A DNA stretch of 11,790 nucleotides, from positions 1 through 11,790 of the forward strand of contig CADBTM010000201.1 in NCBI GenBank assembly GCA_902797555.1, in the 5' to 3' direction. The position numbers and the translations under genes were made by a program. The DNA is from Oscillospiraceae bacterium (GTDB lineage: Bacteria > Bacillota > Clostridia > Oscillospirales > Butyricicoccaceae). Positions 1-6,952 of this stretch are shown in pieces. How positions within the stretch are numbered: position 1 is the first letter of the stretch; each line of letters begins with the position of its first letter. Under the pieces are notes generated by a model. It ran no database searches. It had not been told where the DNA came from and was given only the letters and a program-made list of their open reading frames with translations.

Positions 1-215
1 ATCCCATCTTTTCCGCCGCAAAAAAGGTGGATCTCATCTTTGCCGTCACCGCCATGTTCACCCTGCAAACCGCCATGTTTGCCTCCTTTGCTCCTCAGAT
101 GGACGTGCGCGTTCCCAATATCCTTACCGGGACGGGGGTCGCCTGCATTATCACGGGAGTGGCAATCTACATGATTCTTCGTTCGTCCGCCGCGCTGAAA
201 GCGTCGAAAGAATAA
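1..215 (+). CDS. C-terminal end of an integral membrane protein (partial)
   Basis: The reading frame is open from base 3 with no start codon that must be used, so this is the 3' end of a gene whose start lies upstream of the window. The 71 visible residues contain two hydrophobic stretches, one around VDLIFAVTAMFTLQTAM and one around TGVACIITGVAIYMIL, separated by a short polar loop, and end with a basic tail (RSSAALKASKE) before TAA. This is typical of the last two helices of a polytopic membrane protein with a cytoplasmic C-terminus. I do not recognise the family. A strong hairpin terminator starts 11 bases after the stop, so it is the last gene of its transcript. A GTG at 27 could be read as a start but has no convincing upstream signals and would cut through the first helix. 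Confidence 0.6.
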   Translation, partial: PIFSAAKKVDLIFAVTAMFTLQTAMFASFAPQMDVRVPNILTGTGVACIITGVAIYMILRSSAALKASKE

Positions 216-225
216 AAAGCAAACA

Positions 226-280
226 GCACCCCGCTTGCCGTACCCTTCGGTACGGAAACAAGCGGGGTGCATTCTTTTTT
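226..280. terminator. Bidirectional intrinsic terminator between convergent genes
   Basis: A perfect 12-base inverted repeat, GCACCCCGCTTG (226-237) with CAAGCGGGGTGC (259-270), encloses a second nested stem CCGTACC/GGTACGG closed by a CTTC-type loop. It is followed on the plus strand by ATTCTTTTTT. On the minus strand the hairpin is followed by TGTTTGCTTTTT, so it can also end the tag operon that converges from the right. Confidence 0.9.
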
Positions 281-286
281 GCCCTG

Positions 287-355
287 TTACCGATATTTTC
301 TGTCGTAGAGCAGTGCCGCCAGGAAAACAGCTTCCGGATTATGCCTCGTTTCCAT
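287..355 (-). CDS. Possible 22-residue ORF overlapping the end of tag
   Basis: A short frame starts at an ATG inside the last codons of tag and runs METRHNPEAVFLAALLYDRKYR to TAA at 287-289, just before the terminator. GGGAG lies three bases before the ATG, which is too close for a good ribosome binding site, although coupling to tag translation is possible. The peptide is not low-complexity, but 22 codons is well within chance. I recognise no family. It could be a real small protein, a remnant of a longer gene, or nothing. Confidence 0.2.
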   Translation of the reverse strand: METRHNPEAVFLAALLYDRKYR

Positions 356-923
356 CGTCTCCCTGACTACGGAAGGGACAATCTGCCAGGTGATCGTTGA
401 CGATTCCCACCGATTGGAGATAGGAATAGGTGATCACCGGACCGACGTAGGCCATACCCCGCTTTTTCATATCGGCGCTGAGGCGGCGGGAAATTTCCGA
501 AACGGTGGGGATTTCGGCCACCGTCTTCCAGTGGCCGTCCACGGGCGCGCCGTCGGTAAAGCTCCACAAATAGGCGTCCAGCGAGCCAAACTCCTTTTGG
601 ATCGCCTGTACCACACGGGCGTTTTTGCGGACGCTGAAGATCTTGCTCCGATTACGGATCAGTCCGGGATCAGAGAGCAGCGCCTCCAGCTCGTCGTCGG
701 TCATGGCGGCACATGCATCGATGTCAAAGCCGTGGAAGGCACGGCGGTAATTCTCCCGCTTGTGCATGATCAGCGCCCAGGAAAGGCCCACGCTGGCGCA
801 TTCCATGCAGAGCGCCTCAAACTGAAAACGATCGTCGTGATTTACCTTGCACCATTCGTGGTCGTGATAGTCCTCCAGAATCGGATCGCCCTCATACCAC
901 AGGCGGCAGCTTTCTTTTTCCAC
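339..923 (-). CDS. tag: DNA-3-methyladenine glycosylase I
   Basis: The enzyme excises 3-methyladenine from alkylated DNA in the cytoplasm, the first step of base excision repair. At 194 residues it is close to E. coli Tag (187). The TAG signature is intact: the zinc ligands are visible as C6, H20 (in YHDHEW), H178 and C182 (in NDHLADC), and E41 in ALCMECASVGLSW corresponds to the catalytic/base-recognition glutamate. KREN, IRNRSKI, FGSLDAYLWSF and KKRGMAYVGPVITYSYLQ follow in family order. The start is GTG, chosen because AGGAGAGGAG lies upstream at suitable spacing and the N-terminal zinc cysteine follows directly. It is the last gene of an operon behind an acetyltransferase and a disrupted methyltransferase, 21 bases after the latter. 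It ends before a bidirectional terminator. Confidence 0.95.
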   Translation of the reverse strand: MEKESCRLWYEGDPILEDYHDHEWCKVNHDDRFQFEALCMECASVGLSWALIMHKRENYRRAFHGFDIDACAAMTDDELEALLSDPGLIRNRSKIFSVRKNARVVQAIQKEFGSLDAYLWSFTDGAPVDGHWKTVAEIPTVSEISRRLSADMKKRGMAYVGPVITYSYLQSVGIVNDHLADCPFRSQGDDGNEA

Positions 924-944
924 GGTCGGATTCTCCTCTCCTGT

Positions 945-1538
945 TTACGATTCTGTCCGGATGCCAGAGACGATGTATTTTTCCTCGTCCGAGATCGCCG
1001 TATCCACCACGCACCAGCGGCGCATCCGCGCCGCCAGCTCCTGTGCGGAGAGCATTTCCCGGGAAACCCTGGCCGCAGATCCGGAATGGTGGGCGCGGAG
1101 ACGGGCGAGGCTCATCCCATGTGCGATGGTGATCCGTCCTCCCGGACGGGTGAGTGCGGAAAGTTCCCGCAGGATACGGTCAAAATCCGGAAAATGGGGA
1201 AAGGCGTTGTAGACCATCACGGTATCAAAGGTTCGATAGAAGGGTCAGGTCTCCACGTTTCCGCAGATGACATCCGCCCAGGGAGCCTTCTCCTGCGCCC
1301 GGCGAGCCATCTCCGGCGCCACATCGATGGCGGTCAGGGTACGCACGCCGCGACTCTGATAGTCGGGAAAGAGCACTCCCGTGCCGCAGGCCACGTCCAA
1401 TGCGTCGATCCCCGGGCGAATGCCTCCCCTGTCCAGGATCTCCCCGATCACCTCTTCGTTGCGCACCATGCCCGCGTCCCAGGTCGCGGCTCTGCCGTTG
1501 AAATAGTCGATGACCGCCTGTATGTCAAACTCCTGCAT
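945..1538 (-). pseudogene. Class I SAM-dependent methyltransferase interrupted by in-frame TGA
   Basis: The frame starts at the ATG of MQEFDIQAVIDYF, 14 bases inside the end of the acetyltransferase gene, with GGGAGGG upstream. Motif I of SAM methyltransferases is clear (LDVACGTGVLFPDY, residues about 47-60), followed by the acidic strand TLTAIDVAPEMARRA (about 68-82) and ADVICGNVET. Codon 98 is TGA (1247-1245). The same frame then continues without any shift through FDTVMVYNAFPHFPDFDRIL, LTRPGGRITIAHGM and HHSGSAARVS to a normal TAA, exactly as expected for the C-terminal half of the family. One nonsense codon therefore splits an otherwise intact gene of 197 residues. The full set of conserved blocks on both sides suggests a recent mutation or a base-call error. 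Selenocysteine readthrough is a remote alternative: a weak short hairpin follows the TGA, but I see no convincing bacterial SECIS. Confidence 0.8.
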
Positions 1539-2100
1539 CCTGCCCGTTTTCCCTCCCGCTCTGTTGTTCCCAAGTCTCCCGATCCAGACGGTTGATGACG
1601 GTTTCCCGTTCCTCTCCCAGCTGTCTGGCCGATCGGATGACGGTATGATCCGGCCGAAAACCGCACTTTTCCTGAACTCTTTTGGAGCGGAGATTGGTTT
1701 TGAAATAGCCGCACCACAGGCGGCGCATGCCGAGGGAAGCAAAGCAATAGCGGATCGTGCCAAGCACGGCTTCGGTCATATATCCCCGATCCCAATAGGG
1801 GTAGCCCAGCCAGAAGCCCAGCTCCCGCTCGTCGGGCACGAGCTCGCCCATCTCATCCCACATGGGGTCGATGCCCATATTGCCGATGACAGTACCGGTG
1901 GCCTTTTCCACGATGCAAAAGGTGAAATCGTTGATCAAAATGCCCCGGAGGATTGCTCTCGTCTCGTCCACGGTCTGATGGGGTCGCCATCCGCAGGGCG
2001 GTCCCACATGGGGATCGGAGGACAGGGCAAAACAGGCCTCCGCGTCGTCCATCGTCCATGGGCGAAATCCCAGGCGCTCGGTCTGATAGGAATATTCCAT
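1525..2100 (-). CDS. GNAT-family N-acetyltransferase, RimJ/RimL type
   Basis: This is predicted to transfer an acetyl group from acetyl-CoA to an amine. The substrate is unknown; relatives modify ribosomal-protein N-termini, antibiotics or small amines. The 191-residue protein has the RimJ/RimL layout: TERLGFRPWTMDDA at the N-terminus, then TGTVIGNMGI, then ELGFWLGYPYWDRGYMTEAV (93-112), which holds the acetyl-CoA binding region, then N136..S139..V..KCGF, the usual last conserved block. I start it at the ATG at 2100, not at the longer upstream frame, because AAGGAG sits six bases before it and a consensus promoter lies just upstream, inside the longer frame. It is first in the operon with the broken methyltransferase and tag, and its end overlaps the methyltransferase start. 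Confidence 0.88.
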   Translation of the reverse strand: MEYSYQTERLGFRPWTMDDAEACFALSSDPHVGPPCGWRPHQTVDETRAILRGILINDFTFCIVEKATGTVIGNMGIDPMWDEMGELVPDERELGFWLGYPYWDRGYMTEAVLGTIRYCFASLGMRRLWCGYFKTNLRSKRVQEKCGFRPDHTVIRSARQLGEERETVINRLDRETWEQQSGRENGQDAGV

Positions 2101-2136
2101 ATGCGTCTCCTTTTTGAAAAAAATAACGTTTTTGCC

Positions 2137-2165
2137 ATTATACGCCTGCAATCCGAAGAAAGCAA
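2137..2165 (-). promoter_or_regulatory. Sigma-A promoter of the acetyltransferase-tag operon
   Basis: On the minus strand, TTGCTT (2165-2160) and a consensus TATAAT (2142-2137) are separated by exactly 17 bases. The site lies about 37 bases upstream of the acetyltransferase ATG, leaving a short leader with an AAGGAG site. Its -35 lies only three bases from the -35 of the divergent plus-strand promoter. Confidence 0.75.
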
Positions 2166-2168
2166 GTG

Positions 2169-2196
2169 TTGCATTGAGAGAAAAATGTGCTACAAT
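2169..2196 (+). promoter_or_regulatory. Extended -10 promoter, divergent from the acetyltransferase promoter
   Basis: TTGCAT (2169-2174), a 16-base spacer, and TACAAT (2191-2196) preceded by TGC, giving an extended -10. It points toward the short unit that ends at the terminator 2361-2388. No normal-length gene lies in that direction, so the promoter appears to serve a small RNA or a very small protein. Confidence 0.55.
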
Positions 2197-2254
2197 GCGC
2201 TGTGGATTTGCGTCAAAGCGCAACTCCCGAATCACAGGCAAAGAAGGCAAAACC

Positions 2255-2347
2255 ATAACAGATTATTTCACCCGCGCCGGATGTGCGGTCAATTCCCTCT
2301 CGATCCTTATCAGCATCGGGCTGATCCTGCTGGTATTCCCTTTATAA
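2255..2347 (+). CDS. Possible 30-residue membrane miniprotein lacking a standard start
   Basis: Between the plus-strand promoter and a strong terminator a frame ends at TAA 2345-2347 and encodes a hydrophobic tail, NSLSILISIGLILLVFPL, preceded by a short polar segment ITDYFTRAGCAV. This looks like a single-helix membrane peptide. AAGAAGG at 2241-2247 is placed seven bases before the first codon, but that codon is ATA, not ATG, GTG or TTG. The nearest in-frame ATG (2195) overlaps the -10 box and cannot be used from this promoter. The unit may therefore be a regulatory RNA, a peptide with a very rare start, or the remnant of a gene whose start has mutated. I recognise no family. Confidence 0.3.
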   Translation: MTDYFTRAGCAVNSLSILISIGLILLVFPL

Positions 2348-2360
2348 AACCTGGAAAAAG

Positions 2361-2388
2361 AAAAATCGCTGCTTTCGCAGCGATTTTT
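2361..2388. terminator. Bidirectional intrinsic terminator
   Basis: A perfect 12-base inverted repeat, AAAAATCGCTGC (2361-2372) and GCAGCGATTTTT (2377-2388), with loop TTTC. T-runs occur on both strands (TTTTTG on plus, TTTTTCTTTTT on minus). It ends the nitroreductase-creatininase operon arriving from the right and the short plus-strand unit arriving from the left. Confidence 0.9.
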
Positions 2389-2391
2389 GTA

Positions 2392-3159
2392 TTATACGCC
2401 CAAGCCCCAGAGACGCTCGTCGGAAAGGGTTTCGCACAGACGGGCGGTGATGGCTTCGGCCAGACGCTCGCCCTTTTCCTTGGTAGCGGCGCAGCTGTTG
2501 CCCATCACGCCGTTTTTGGTATGTGCCTCCATCCGGTGGAAGGTGTGGATCAGGTTTTTGTCTTCGGCCTCGGTGGTGTCGCCGGGATAGCCCTTCGTTT
2601 CTTTATAGATGGGATCCACCAGCGTTTCGTCATAGGCCAGCATGAGAGAGGTTTCGCTCTCGCAGGCGTGGATCATGCCGGTCTGGGTCTCCAAAAACTT
2701 GCGCTCGTCGGTGCCGGCAAGATAGCTCATGAAATACACCGGAAAGCCGAGGGTGATGTTGATGTCCACCAGTGCGGCCTGAGTGGGATGATTGTTGCCG
2801 CCGTGGCCGTTGACGATGACGATCTTGCGGAAGCCGTGGGCGGCGATGGCCTCACATTCCTCCTGGAGCATCTCCATAAAGGTGCGGGGATGCAGGCTCA
2901 TGGAGCCGGCAAAGTGCATATGGTGCATGGAGTTGGCCACAGCCACGGTGGGGGTAATCACGGCGGGAATTCCCTTTTGCCGCAGCGCCTCGGCCGTGCG
3001 GTGGGCAAACCATGTGGCAAGGATTGCGTCGGTGCCCACGGGAAGATGGGGCCCGTGCTGCTCGGTGGAGCCCATGGGGATGATGACAATGGCCTGCTGT
3101 TCGGCCAGCGCCTTCAGTTCGGGGGAGGTCAGATTGTCCCAACGGATCGGATCTTTCAT
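2392..3159 (-). CDS. Creatininase-family amidohydrolase
   Basis: A 255-residue cytoplasmic metal-dependent hydrolase of the creatinine amidohydrolase family, whose members cleave cyclic or linear amide bonds (creatinine, formamides in riboflavin/F420 routes, MftE peptidase). The metal-site pattern is visible: E33 and H35 in MGSTEQHGPHLPVGTD, D44 in the same block, H119 in VNGHGGNNH, and an acidic pair in HACESETS (E167/E169). The second loop is NGHGGN, as in the wider family, so creatinine itself is not a safe substrate call. AAAGGAAG precedes the ATG by six bases. It is the last gene of the operon, 24 bases after the helicase, and stops three bases before the terminator. The genetic context (RNase, helicase, nitroreductase) does not reveal its substrate. 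Confidence 0.85.
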   Translation of the reverse strand: MKDPIRWDNLTSPELKALAEQQAIVIIPMGSTEQHGPHLPVGTDAILATWFAHRTAEALRQKGIPAVITPTVAVANSMHHMHFAGSMSLHPRTFMEMLQEECEAIAAHGFRKIVIVNGHGGNNHPTQAALVDINITLGFPVYFMSYLAGTDERKFLETQTGMIHACESETSLMLAYDETLVDPIYKETKGYPGDTTEAEDKNLIHTFHRMEAHTKNGVMGNSCAATKEKGERLAEAITARLCETLSDERLWGLGV

Positions 3160-3183
3160 ATCGTTCTTCCTTTCTTGTTTCTA

Positions 3184-5100
3184 TCAAAACTTCAGTTTAT
3201 AGCGTGGTATCATGGTTTTTTGCGAGGGTTTTGGCACGGGGCGCGCCTCCCGCCGGGGCTTTTCATCGAGAAACTGGCGGATGAAGGTGCTGTCCCTGTC
3301 GACGATGCGCAGCAGCTCCAGCCGGGTCTTCGCCCGGGTGACCGCCACATAAAAGAGGCGCCGCTCCTCTGCCAGATTGAGAATCCCGTCCCGGTCGAGG
3401 GGTTCGGGATTCTGGGGAAACAGGCCGTCAAAGCAGTCCATCAGGATCACCCGATCGTATTCCAGGCCCTTGCTGGCGTGGACGGTGGAGAGGATCAGCC
3501 CTTCCCTGTCCCCTGTGCCGCCTTGGGCAGAGATGCGCTCCAGCGCCTCCAGCCGGGCGAGAAAGCCGCTTTGCTTGGGATTTTGCCGGGCGATGGCCTC
3601 CAGAATATCCAGCTTGCCCAGATCGGCGTTCTGACTCTCCAGATACTCCCGATAGCCCAGCTGGTCGCCGATGCGCAGCAGCGCCCGCAGGCTTCCGTCG
3701 GAAAGCAGGCGGCTCAGCTGGTCAAAGGCGTTGAAAATGCGCTCTCTGCGCCAATCCTCGTCGGACATGGTGCCTGCCAGCTCGAGGATCGACCGTCCGG
3801 GGCGGTGCTTGCCCGCCAGTACGGCGCGGCGCGCCAGCTCCCGGGAGATGCCGCAGCGCAGCTTGTAATAGATGCGGAGAAAGGCTTCTCCGTCGGAGGG
3901 ATGCTGCGCCAGCGCAAAAAAGTCCCGGATATCCCGCAGGATGGGATGGGTGAAAAAGGTGGAGCGCTGTTCCCTGCAGCGATACGGAATGCCCCGTTTT
4001 TCCAGCAGATCGATGAGGGGCAGGGCACATTCGTTGTTGCGGTACAGGATGGCGATCTGTCCTCTCTCCTTTTGCGCCAGATCGGCCAGATAGGAATATT
4101 GATCCCACCGATGGGCAAGGGAGACGGTTTTTGTCGGATCGCCCTGAGGGTTTTGGGTGCGCATATGCTTTTCGTGCCGGTCGGTATTGCGCTGAATGAA
4201 GGCGTCCGCCCGACGGACGATCTCGCCGGTGGAGCGATAGTTGGTTTCCAGCAGGAGGATCCTGCCCTCCGGCCACTGGTGGGAAAACTCGGTGAGCGCC
4301 TTTGGATAGGCGGCGCGAAATCCGTAGATCGTCTGATCCTCATCCCCCACCAGAAACAGGTTTCGGCTGTGGGAGGCCAGCAGACGGATGATCTCGTGCT
4401 GGATGCGGGAGGTATCCTGCGCCTCGTCCACACAAAAATAGCGGTAGCGGCGCTGCCATGTGTGGAGAATCTGAGGATAGGCGCGCAGGATGCGCAGGCC
4501 GTAGACCATCTGATCGTCATAATCCATCAGCCGCTTTTCCAGCAAAAGCTGGCGGTAGGCATCGTACAGGGGAAAAAAGTTGCCGTCGCCATCGTCCAGC
4601 TCGCGCACCTCGTCGTCGGTGAGCATGCCGTTTTTGCAAAAGGCGATTTTGGTTTTCCGATCCTCGATCTCGCTTTCCGAGGGATAGGCAAAGCCGCAGC
4701 GGGCATAGCTTTCCCGCAGGAGGCGCCCGCTCTCCCCTTCTTCGGTGATGAGCTGAAACGCCGTCCTGCCGGTGCGCTGCTCGTACTGGCGGATGATCTT
4801 GGCGCACACGCCGTTGATGGTGCGGAACTCCAGCGCATCGGAATACTCCGTTCCGAACAGTTCCTCATAGCGGCGGCGCATATCGTTGGTGGCCGCCACC
4901 GTGTAGGTCATGGTGAGGATCGCCCGAGGGTCGATCTCCCGGCAGTAGAGCAGACAGCCGATGCGGGAGATAAGGGCGGTGGTTTTGCCGCTGCCCGGAA
5001 CGGCAAGCAGCAGCACCGGCCCCTCGGTCTGACGCACGGCGGCCTCCTGCTGGGCATCCAGGCGGAGGGAAAACCGGCTGCGAAAGGCGTCAAAGTCCAT
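3184..5100 (-). CDS. UvrD/PcrA-like superfamily 1 DNA helicase
   Basis: An ATP-driven 3'-5' DNA helicase of 638 residues, shorter than PcrA/UvrD (about 720-750) but with every SF1A motif in order: Q-motif region LDAQQEAAV, Walker A AVPGSGKTT (33-41), Ia TMTYTVAATNDMRRR (about 63-77), II VDEAQD (224-229), III VGDEDQTIYGFR (251-262), IV ETNYRS (285-290), V LSTVHASKGLEYDRV (about 537-551) and VI EERRLFYVAVTRAKT (578-592). The C-terminal tail is short and basic (PRREARPVPKPSQK) and lacks a recognisable extra domain. The ATG is embedded in the stop of the upstream yhaM-like gene (TAATG) and no ribosome binding site is visible, so translation is probably coupled. The likely role is in repair or replication-fork maintenance; the exact paralogue cannot be named. 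Confidence 0.92.
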   Translation of the reverse strand: MDFDAFRSRFSLRLDAQQEAAVRQTEGPVLLLAVPGSGKTTALISRIGCLLYCREIDPRAILTMTYTVAATNDMRRRYEELFGTEYSDALEFRTINGVCAKIIRQYEQRTGRTAFQLITEEGESGRLLRESYARCGFAYPSESEIEDRKTKIAFCKNGMLTDDEVRELDDGDGNFFPLYDAYRQLLLEKRLMDYDDQMVYGLRILRAYPQILHTWQRRYRYFCVDEAQDTSRIQHEIIRLLASHSRNLFLVGDEDQTIYGFRAAYPKALTEFSHQWPEGRILLLETNYRSTGEIVRRADAFIQRNTDRHEKHMRTQNPQGDPTKTVSLAHRWDQYSYLADLAQKERGQIAILYRNNECALPLIDLLEKRGIPYRCREQRSTFFTHPILRDIRDFFALAQHPSDGEAFLRIYYKLRCGISRELARRAVLAGKHRPGRSILELAGTMSDEDWRRERIFNAFDQLSRLLSDGSLRALLRIGDQLGYREYLESQNADLGKLDILEAIARQNPKQSGFLARLEALERISAQGGTGDREGLILSTVHASKGLEYDRVILMDCFDGLFPQNPEPLDRDGILNLAEERRLFYVAVTRAKTRLELLRIVDRDSTFIRQFLDEKPRREARPVPKPSQKTMIPRYKLKF

Positions 5101-6038
5101 TATTTATGCCGGTACAGCCGCTTGTTGTCCAGAGCGAAGACCCGCTCGGAGAAGGTGCCGGGCTCTGTTTTTTCCAGCGCCTCCCGATAGATCTCCATCC
5201 GGCTGTCGATCAGGTCGATATAGGACAAGAGCTCGGCCTCGGCGCACTGGCAGGGTACGGCGGCGCCAAACTCCGGCTGTCCGTGGTGGGACAGGATGAG
5301 ATGCTGCAGAAGGATGGCTTTTTCCTCGGGAAGATGAAGCTCGGCGCACACCTGCGCCGCCTCCTCTGCCCCCATCACCAGATGTCCCAAAAGCTGACCG
5401 GGGAGAGAATAGTCGCTGACCAGTCCGGAATCGGAAAGGTCAAACTCCCGGATCTTTGCAAAATCGTGAAGGAAGGTGCCCGCCAAAAGCAAATCGACAT
5501 CCAGCATGTCGCCATAGAGCTTGGCCAGATAGAGCGCCGTTTTCATCATATAGGAGGTGTGCATGATCAGGCCGCTGCGAAAGCTGTGGTGCACGCTTTT
5601 TGCGGCGGGGATAACGGCAAAAGCCTCCCGATGGCGGGTGAGCATGGCGCGGCACACCGCCTGATAATCCTTGTCCACCATATTGCCCAGCATCTGCTCG
5701 ATCTCGGCAAGGGTGCGGTTGAGGTCGATGGGGGCAGTGGGGACAAGCTCGCTCAGCTTGTAGTCGTCCTGGGGTGTGGCGAGGCGGATGCGGTCGGACG
5801 TGACCTGCAGCGTCCCGCGAAAATCGGAGACCCGTCCGGTAAGAGCGACGACCTTGCCCTCGTCGGCGGTGCCGATGGGGCCGGCATAGTCCCACACCTT
5901 CAGTTCTACCTGACCGGAACGGTCAGCAAGGATGCCAGAAAGATAGGGCTTGCCCCCTGTGGTGGTGCGCAGGGTGGCCTGTTTCAACAGATAATACCCG
6001 GCGATGGTCTGGCCGGGAGCGATATCACTGATTCGCAT
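5100..6038 (-). CDS. yhaM: YhaM-type 3'-5' exoribonuclease (OB fold plus HD domain)
   Basis: A 312-residue protein, matching Bacillus YhaM in length (about 314). Residues about 10-90 form an OB-type nucleic-acid-binding domain (YYLLKQATLRTTTGGKPYL, DRSGQVELKVWD, VALTGRVSDFRGTLQV). The rest is an HD phosphohydrolase domain: HHSFRSGLIMHTSYM with H160, the HD pair H191-D192 in TFLHDFAKIREF, LSHHGQPEFG (H251-H252) and SYIDLIDSRME. YhaM degrades RNA, and some single-stranded DNA, from the 3' end. I start it at the ATG at 6038 because AAGGAG lies eight bases upstream. A GTG three codons earlier directly abuts that site and is unlikely to be used. Its TAA shares a base with the helicase ATG, and it follows the nitroreductase by 19 bases, so it sits inside a four-gene operon. 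Confidence 0.92.
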   Translation of the reverse strand: MRISDIAPGQTIAGYYLLKQATLRTTTGGKPYLSGILADRSGQVELKVWDYAGPIGTADEGKVVALTGRVSDFRGTLQVTSDRIRLATPQDDYKLSELVPTAPIDLNRTLAEIEQMLGNMVDKDYQAVCRAMLTRHREAFAVIPAAKSVHHSFRSGLIMHTSYMMKTALYLAKLYGDMLDVDLLLAGTFLHDFAKIREFDLSDSGLVSDYSLPGQLLGHLVMGAEEAAQVCAELHLPEEKAILLQHLILSHHGQPEFGAAVPCQCAEAELLSYIDLIDSRMEIYREALEKTEPGTFSERVFALDNKRLYRHK

Positions 6039-6057
6039 GGAGAACACTCCTTATTGT

Positions 6058-6864
6058 TCAGATTCGGACGGTGATAATGTATTCCAGATCGTCGGAGGAC
6101 GAGAGGCCGGGATCATCCGTGAGGAAAGAATAGGGCGTCTTCCCCTCTGTCAGCGTCTGACAGAAATGGCACAGGGCGATGCCCATATCGATCTTCTGCA
6201 TATCGCCCACCGCGTCGCTGATATAGCCCCGGTCGTGCTGCAGATAAAAGTGGAAGTCACTTCCCTGCCGGATCACGCGCCACGGCTGCTTGTTGACTGC
6301 GGAGGGCGCCCATCGGACGTTCCCCAGCGCCTGCGCTGCCGGATCAGAGGGATCGATCGCCATCGGTACGCCCGGCTTGCCGTCAAAAAACAGCTCGCCA
6401 AAGGCCTTGCGGTCATCTGCGCGGACGCCCTTGCGCATGAGGATCTCCTTGACAGAGCGCTTTTTTGCGGGATAGCCCAGCGGGGTGACGATGGGCATGC
6501 GCTCGTCAGAACCGACCTTTGCCGCCCGCTCGAACTTTGCCCGATCCATGGTGCCTCCGATCCAGGTGGTGCCGATCCCCAGGGACCATGCATAGAGCAC
6601 CAGCATCTCCAGCGAATACCCCAGCGCCTCCTCCCCGTGGGGGACGCGGTTTACCTTTGCGGCAAGATACAAGGGCTCGCCGGAGAGAACAGGGCTGGAA
6701 AGCCCATTTTCTGTCTTGTCGAGAAAGACAAAGCGAACAGGGATGGAAAACGGATTCTCTGTCTGGGAAAGAAAGCGTTCCAGCTTTTCCCGATCCTGGG
6801 GAGAAAGGGGGCGGCCGTCAAAGGTTCGGACACTTTTTCTCGTTTTCATGGCTTCTGTCAGCAT
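6058..6864 (-). CDS. Nitroreductase-like flavoprotein (TM1586-type)
   Basis: Predicted FMN-dependent NAD(P)H oxidoreductase of 268 residues. The N-terminal half has the nitroreductase entry motif TRKSVRTFDGRPL (8-20) and the hydrophobic helix GYSLEMLVLYAWSLGIGTTWIGG (82-104). VTPLGYPAKKRSVKE (126-140) resembles the block that usually ends such proteins. Here a further half follows, with WAPSAVNKQPWRVI (185-198), the block that normally sits near the N-terminus, then DIGIAL-like DMGIALCHF. The order matches the longer single-chain TM1586-like group, in which both halves of the flavin site lie on one polypeptide. The start at 6864 is set by GGGAGG seven bases upstream and by the MKTRKSVR motif following; the longer frame would run back through the promoter. 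Physiological substrate unknown. It is the first gene of the operon with yhaM, helicase and creatininase-like genes. Confidence 0.8.
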   Translation of the reverse strand: MLTEAMKTRKSVRTFDGRPLSPQDREKLERFLSQTENPFSIPVRFVFLDKTENGLSSPVLSGEPLYLAAKVNRVPHGEEALGYSLEMLVLYAWSLGIGTTWIGGTMDRAKFERAAKVGSDERMPIVTPLGYPAKKRSVKEILMRKGVRADDRKAFGELFFDGKPGVPMAIDPSDPAAQALGNVRWAPSAVNKQPWRVIRQGSDFHFYLQHDRGYISDAVGDMQKIDMGIALCHFCQTLTEGKTPYSFLTDDPGLSSSDDLEYIITVRI

Positions 6865-6895
6865 GCGGATCCCTCCCGTACTTTTTTCTGAGGAT

Positions 6896-6904
6896 AGTAT
6901 ACCA
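6896..6904 (-). promoter_or_regulatory. Extended -10 promoter of the nitroreductase operon
   Basis: On the minus strand TGG precedes TATACT (6901-6896), a good extended -10 box, about 30 bases before the nitroreductase ATG. No convincing -35 is seen at 16-18 bases; the region upstream is T-rich and overlaps the tail of the deacetylase terminator. An extended -10 can work without a -35. Confidence 0.5.
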
Positions 6905-6925
6905 TAGATTTTTTCAAAAGAAAAG

Positions 6926-6951
6926 AAAATGCCGCCGAAGGGCGGCATTTT
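6926..6951 (-). terminator. Intrinsic terminator after the polysaccharide deacetylase
   Basis: An 11-base inverted repeat, AAAATGCCGCC (6926-6936) with GGCGGCATTTT (6941-6951), loop GAAG, followed on the minus strand by CTTTTCTTTTG. It begins one base after the deacetylase stop codon and separates that gene from the nitroreductase promoter. Confidence 0.8.
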
Positions 6952-6952
6952 T

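Noticed and set aside
1197..1247. Selenocysteine insertion at the TGA of the methyltransferase
   Set aside because: The short hairpin UAUCGA..UUUGAUA after the TGA has a very small loop without the expected guanine features, and family memory puts a variable, non-cysteine residue here.
390..1595. Plus-strand open frame of 401 codons
   Set aside because: It is antisense to tag and the methyltransferase, both of which have clear family motifs on the minus strand.
2101..2256. N-terminal extension of the acetyltransferase gene
   Set aside because: It spans the promoter for the same gene. The ATG at 2100 has AAGGAG and begins with the usual family start.
1510..5190. Very long plus-strand open frame of 1226 codons
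   Set aside because: It runs antisense to the acetyltransferase, creatininase, helicase and other well-supported genes, has no coherent domains, and is explained by GC-rich codon use on the minus strand.
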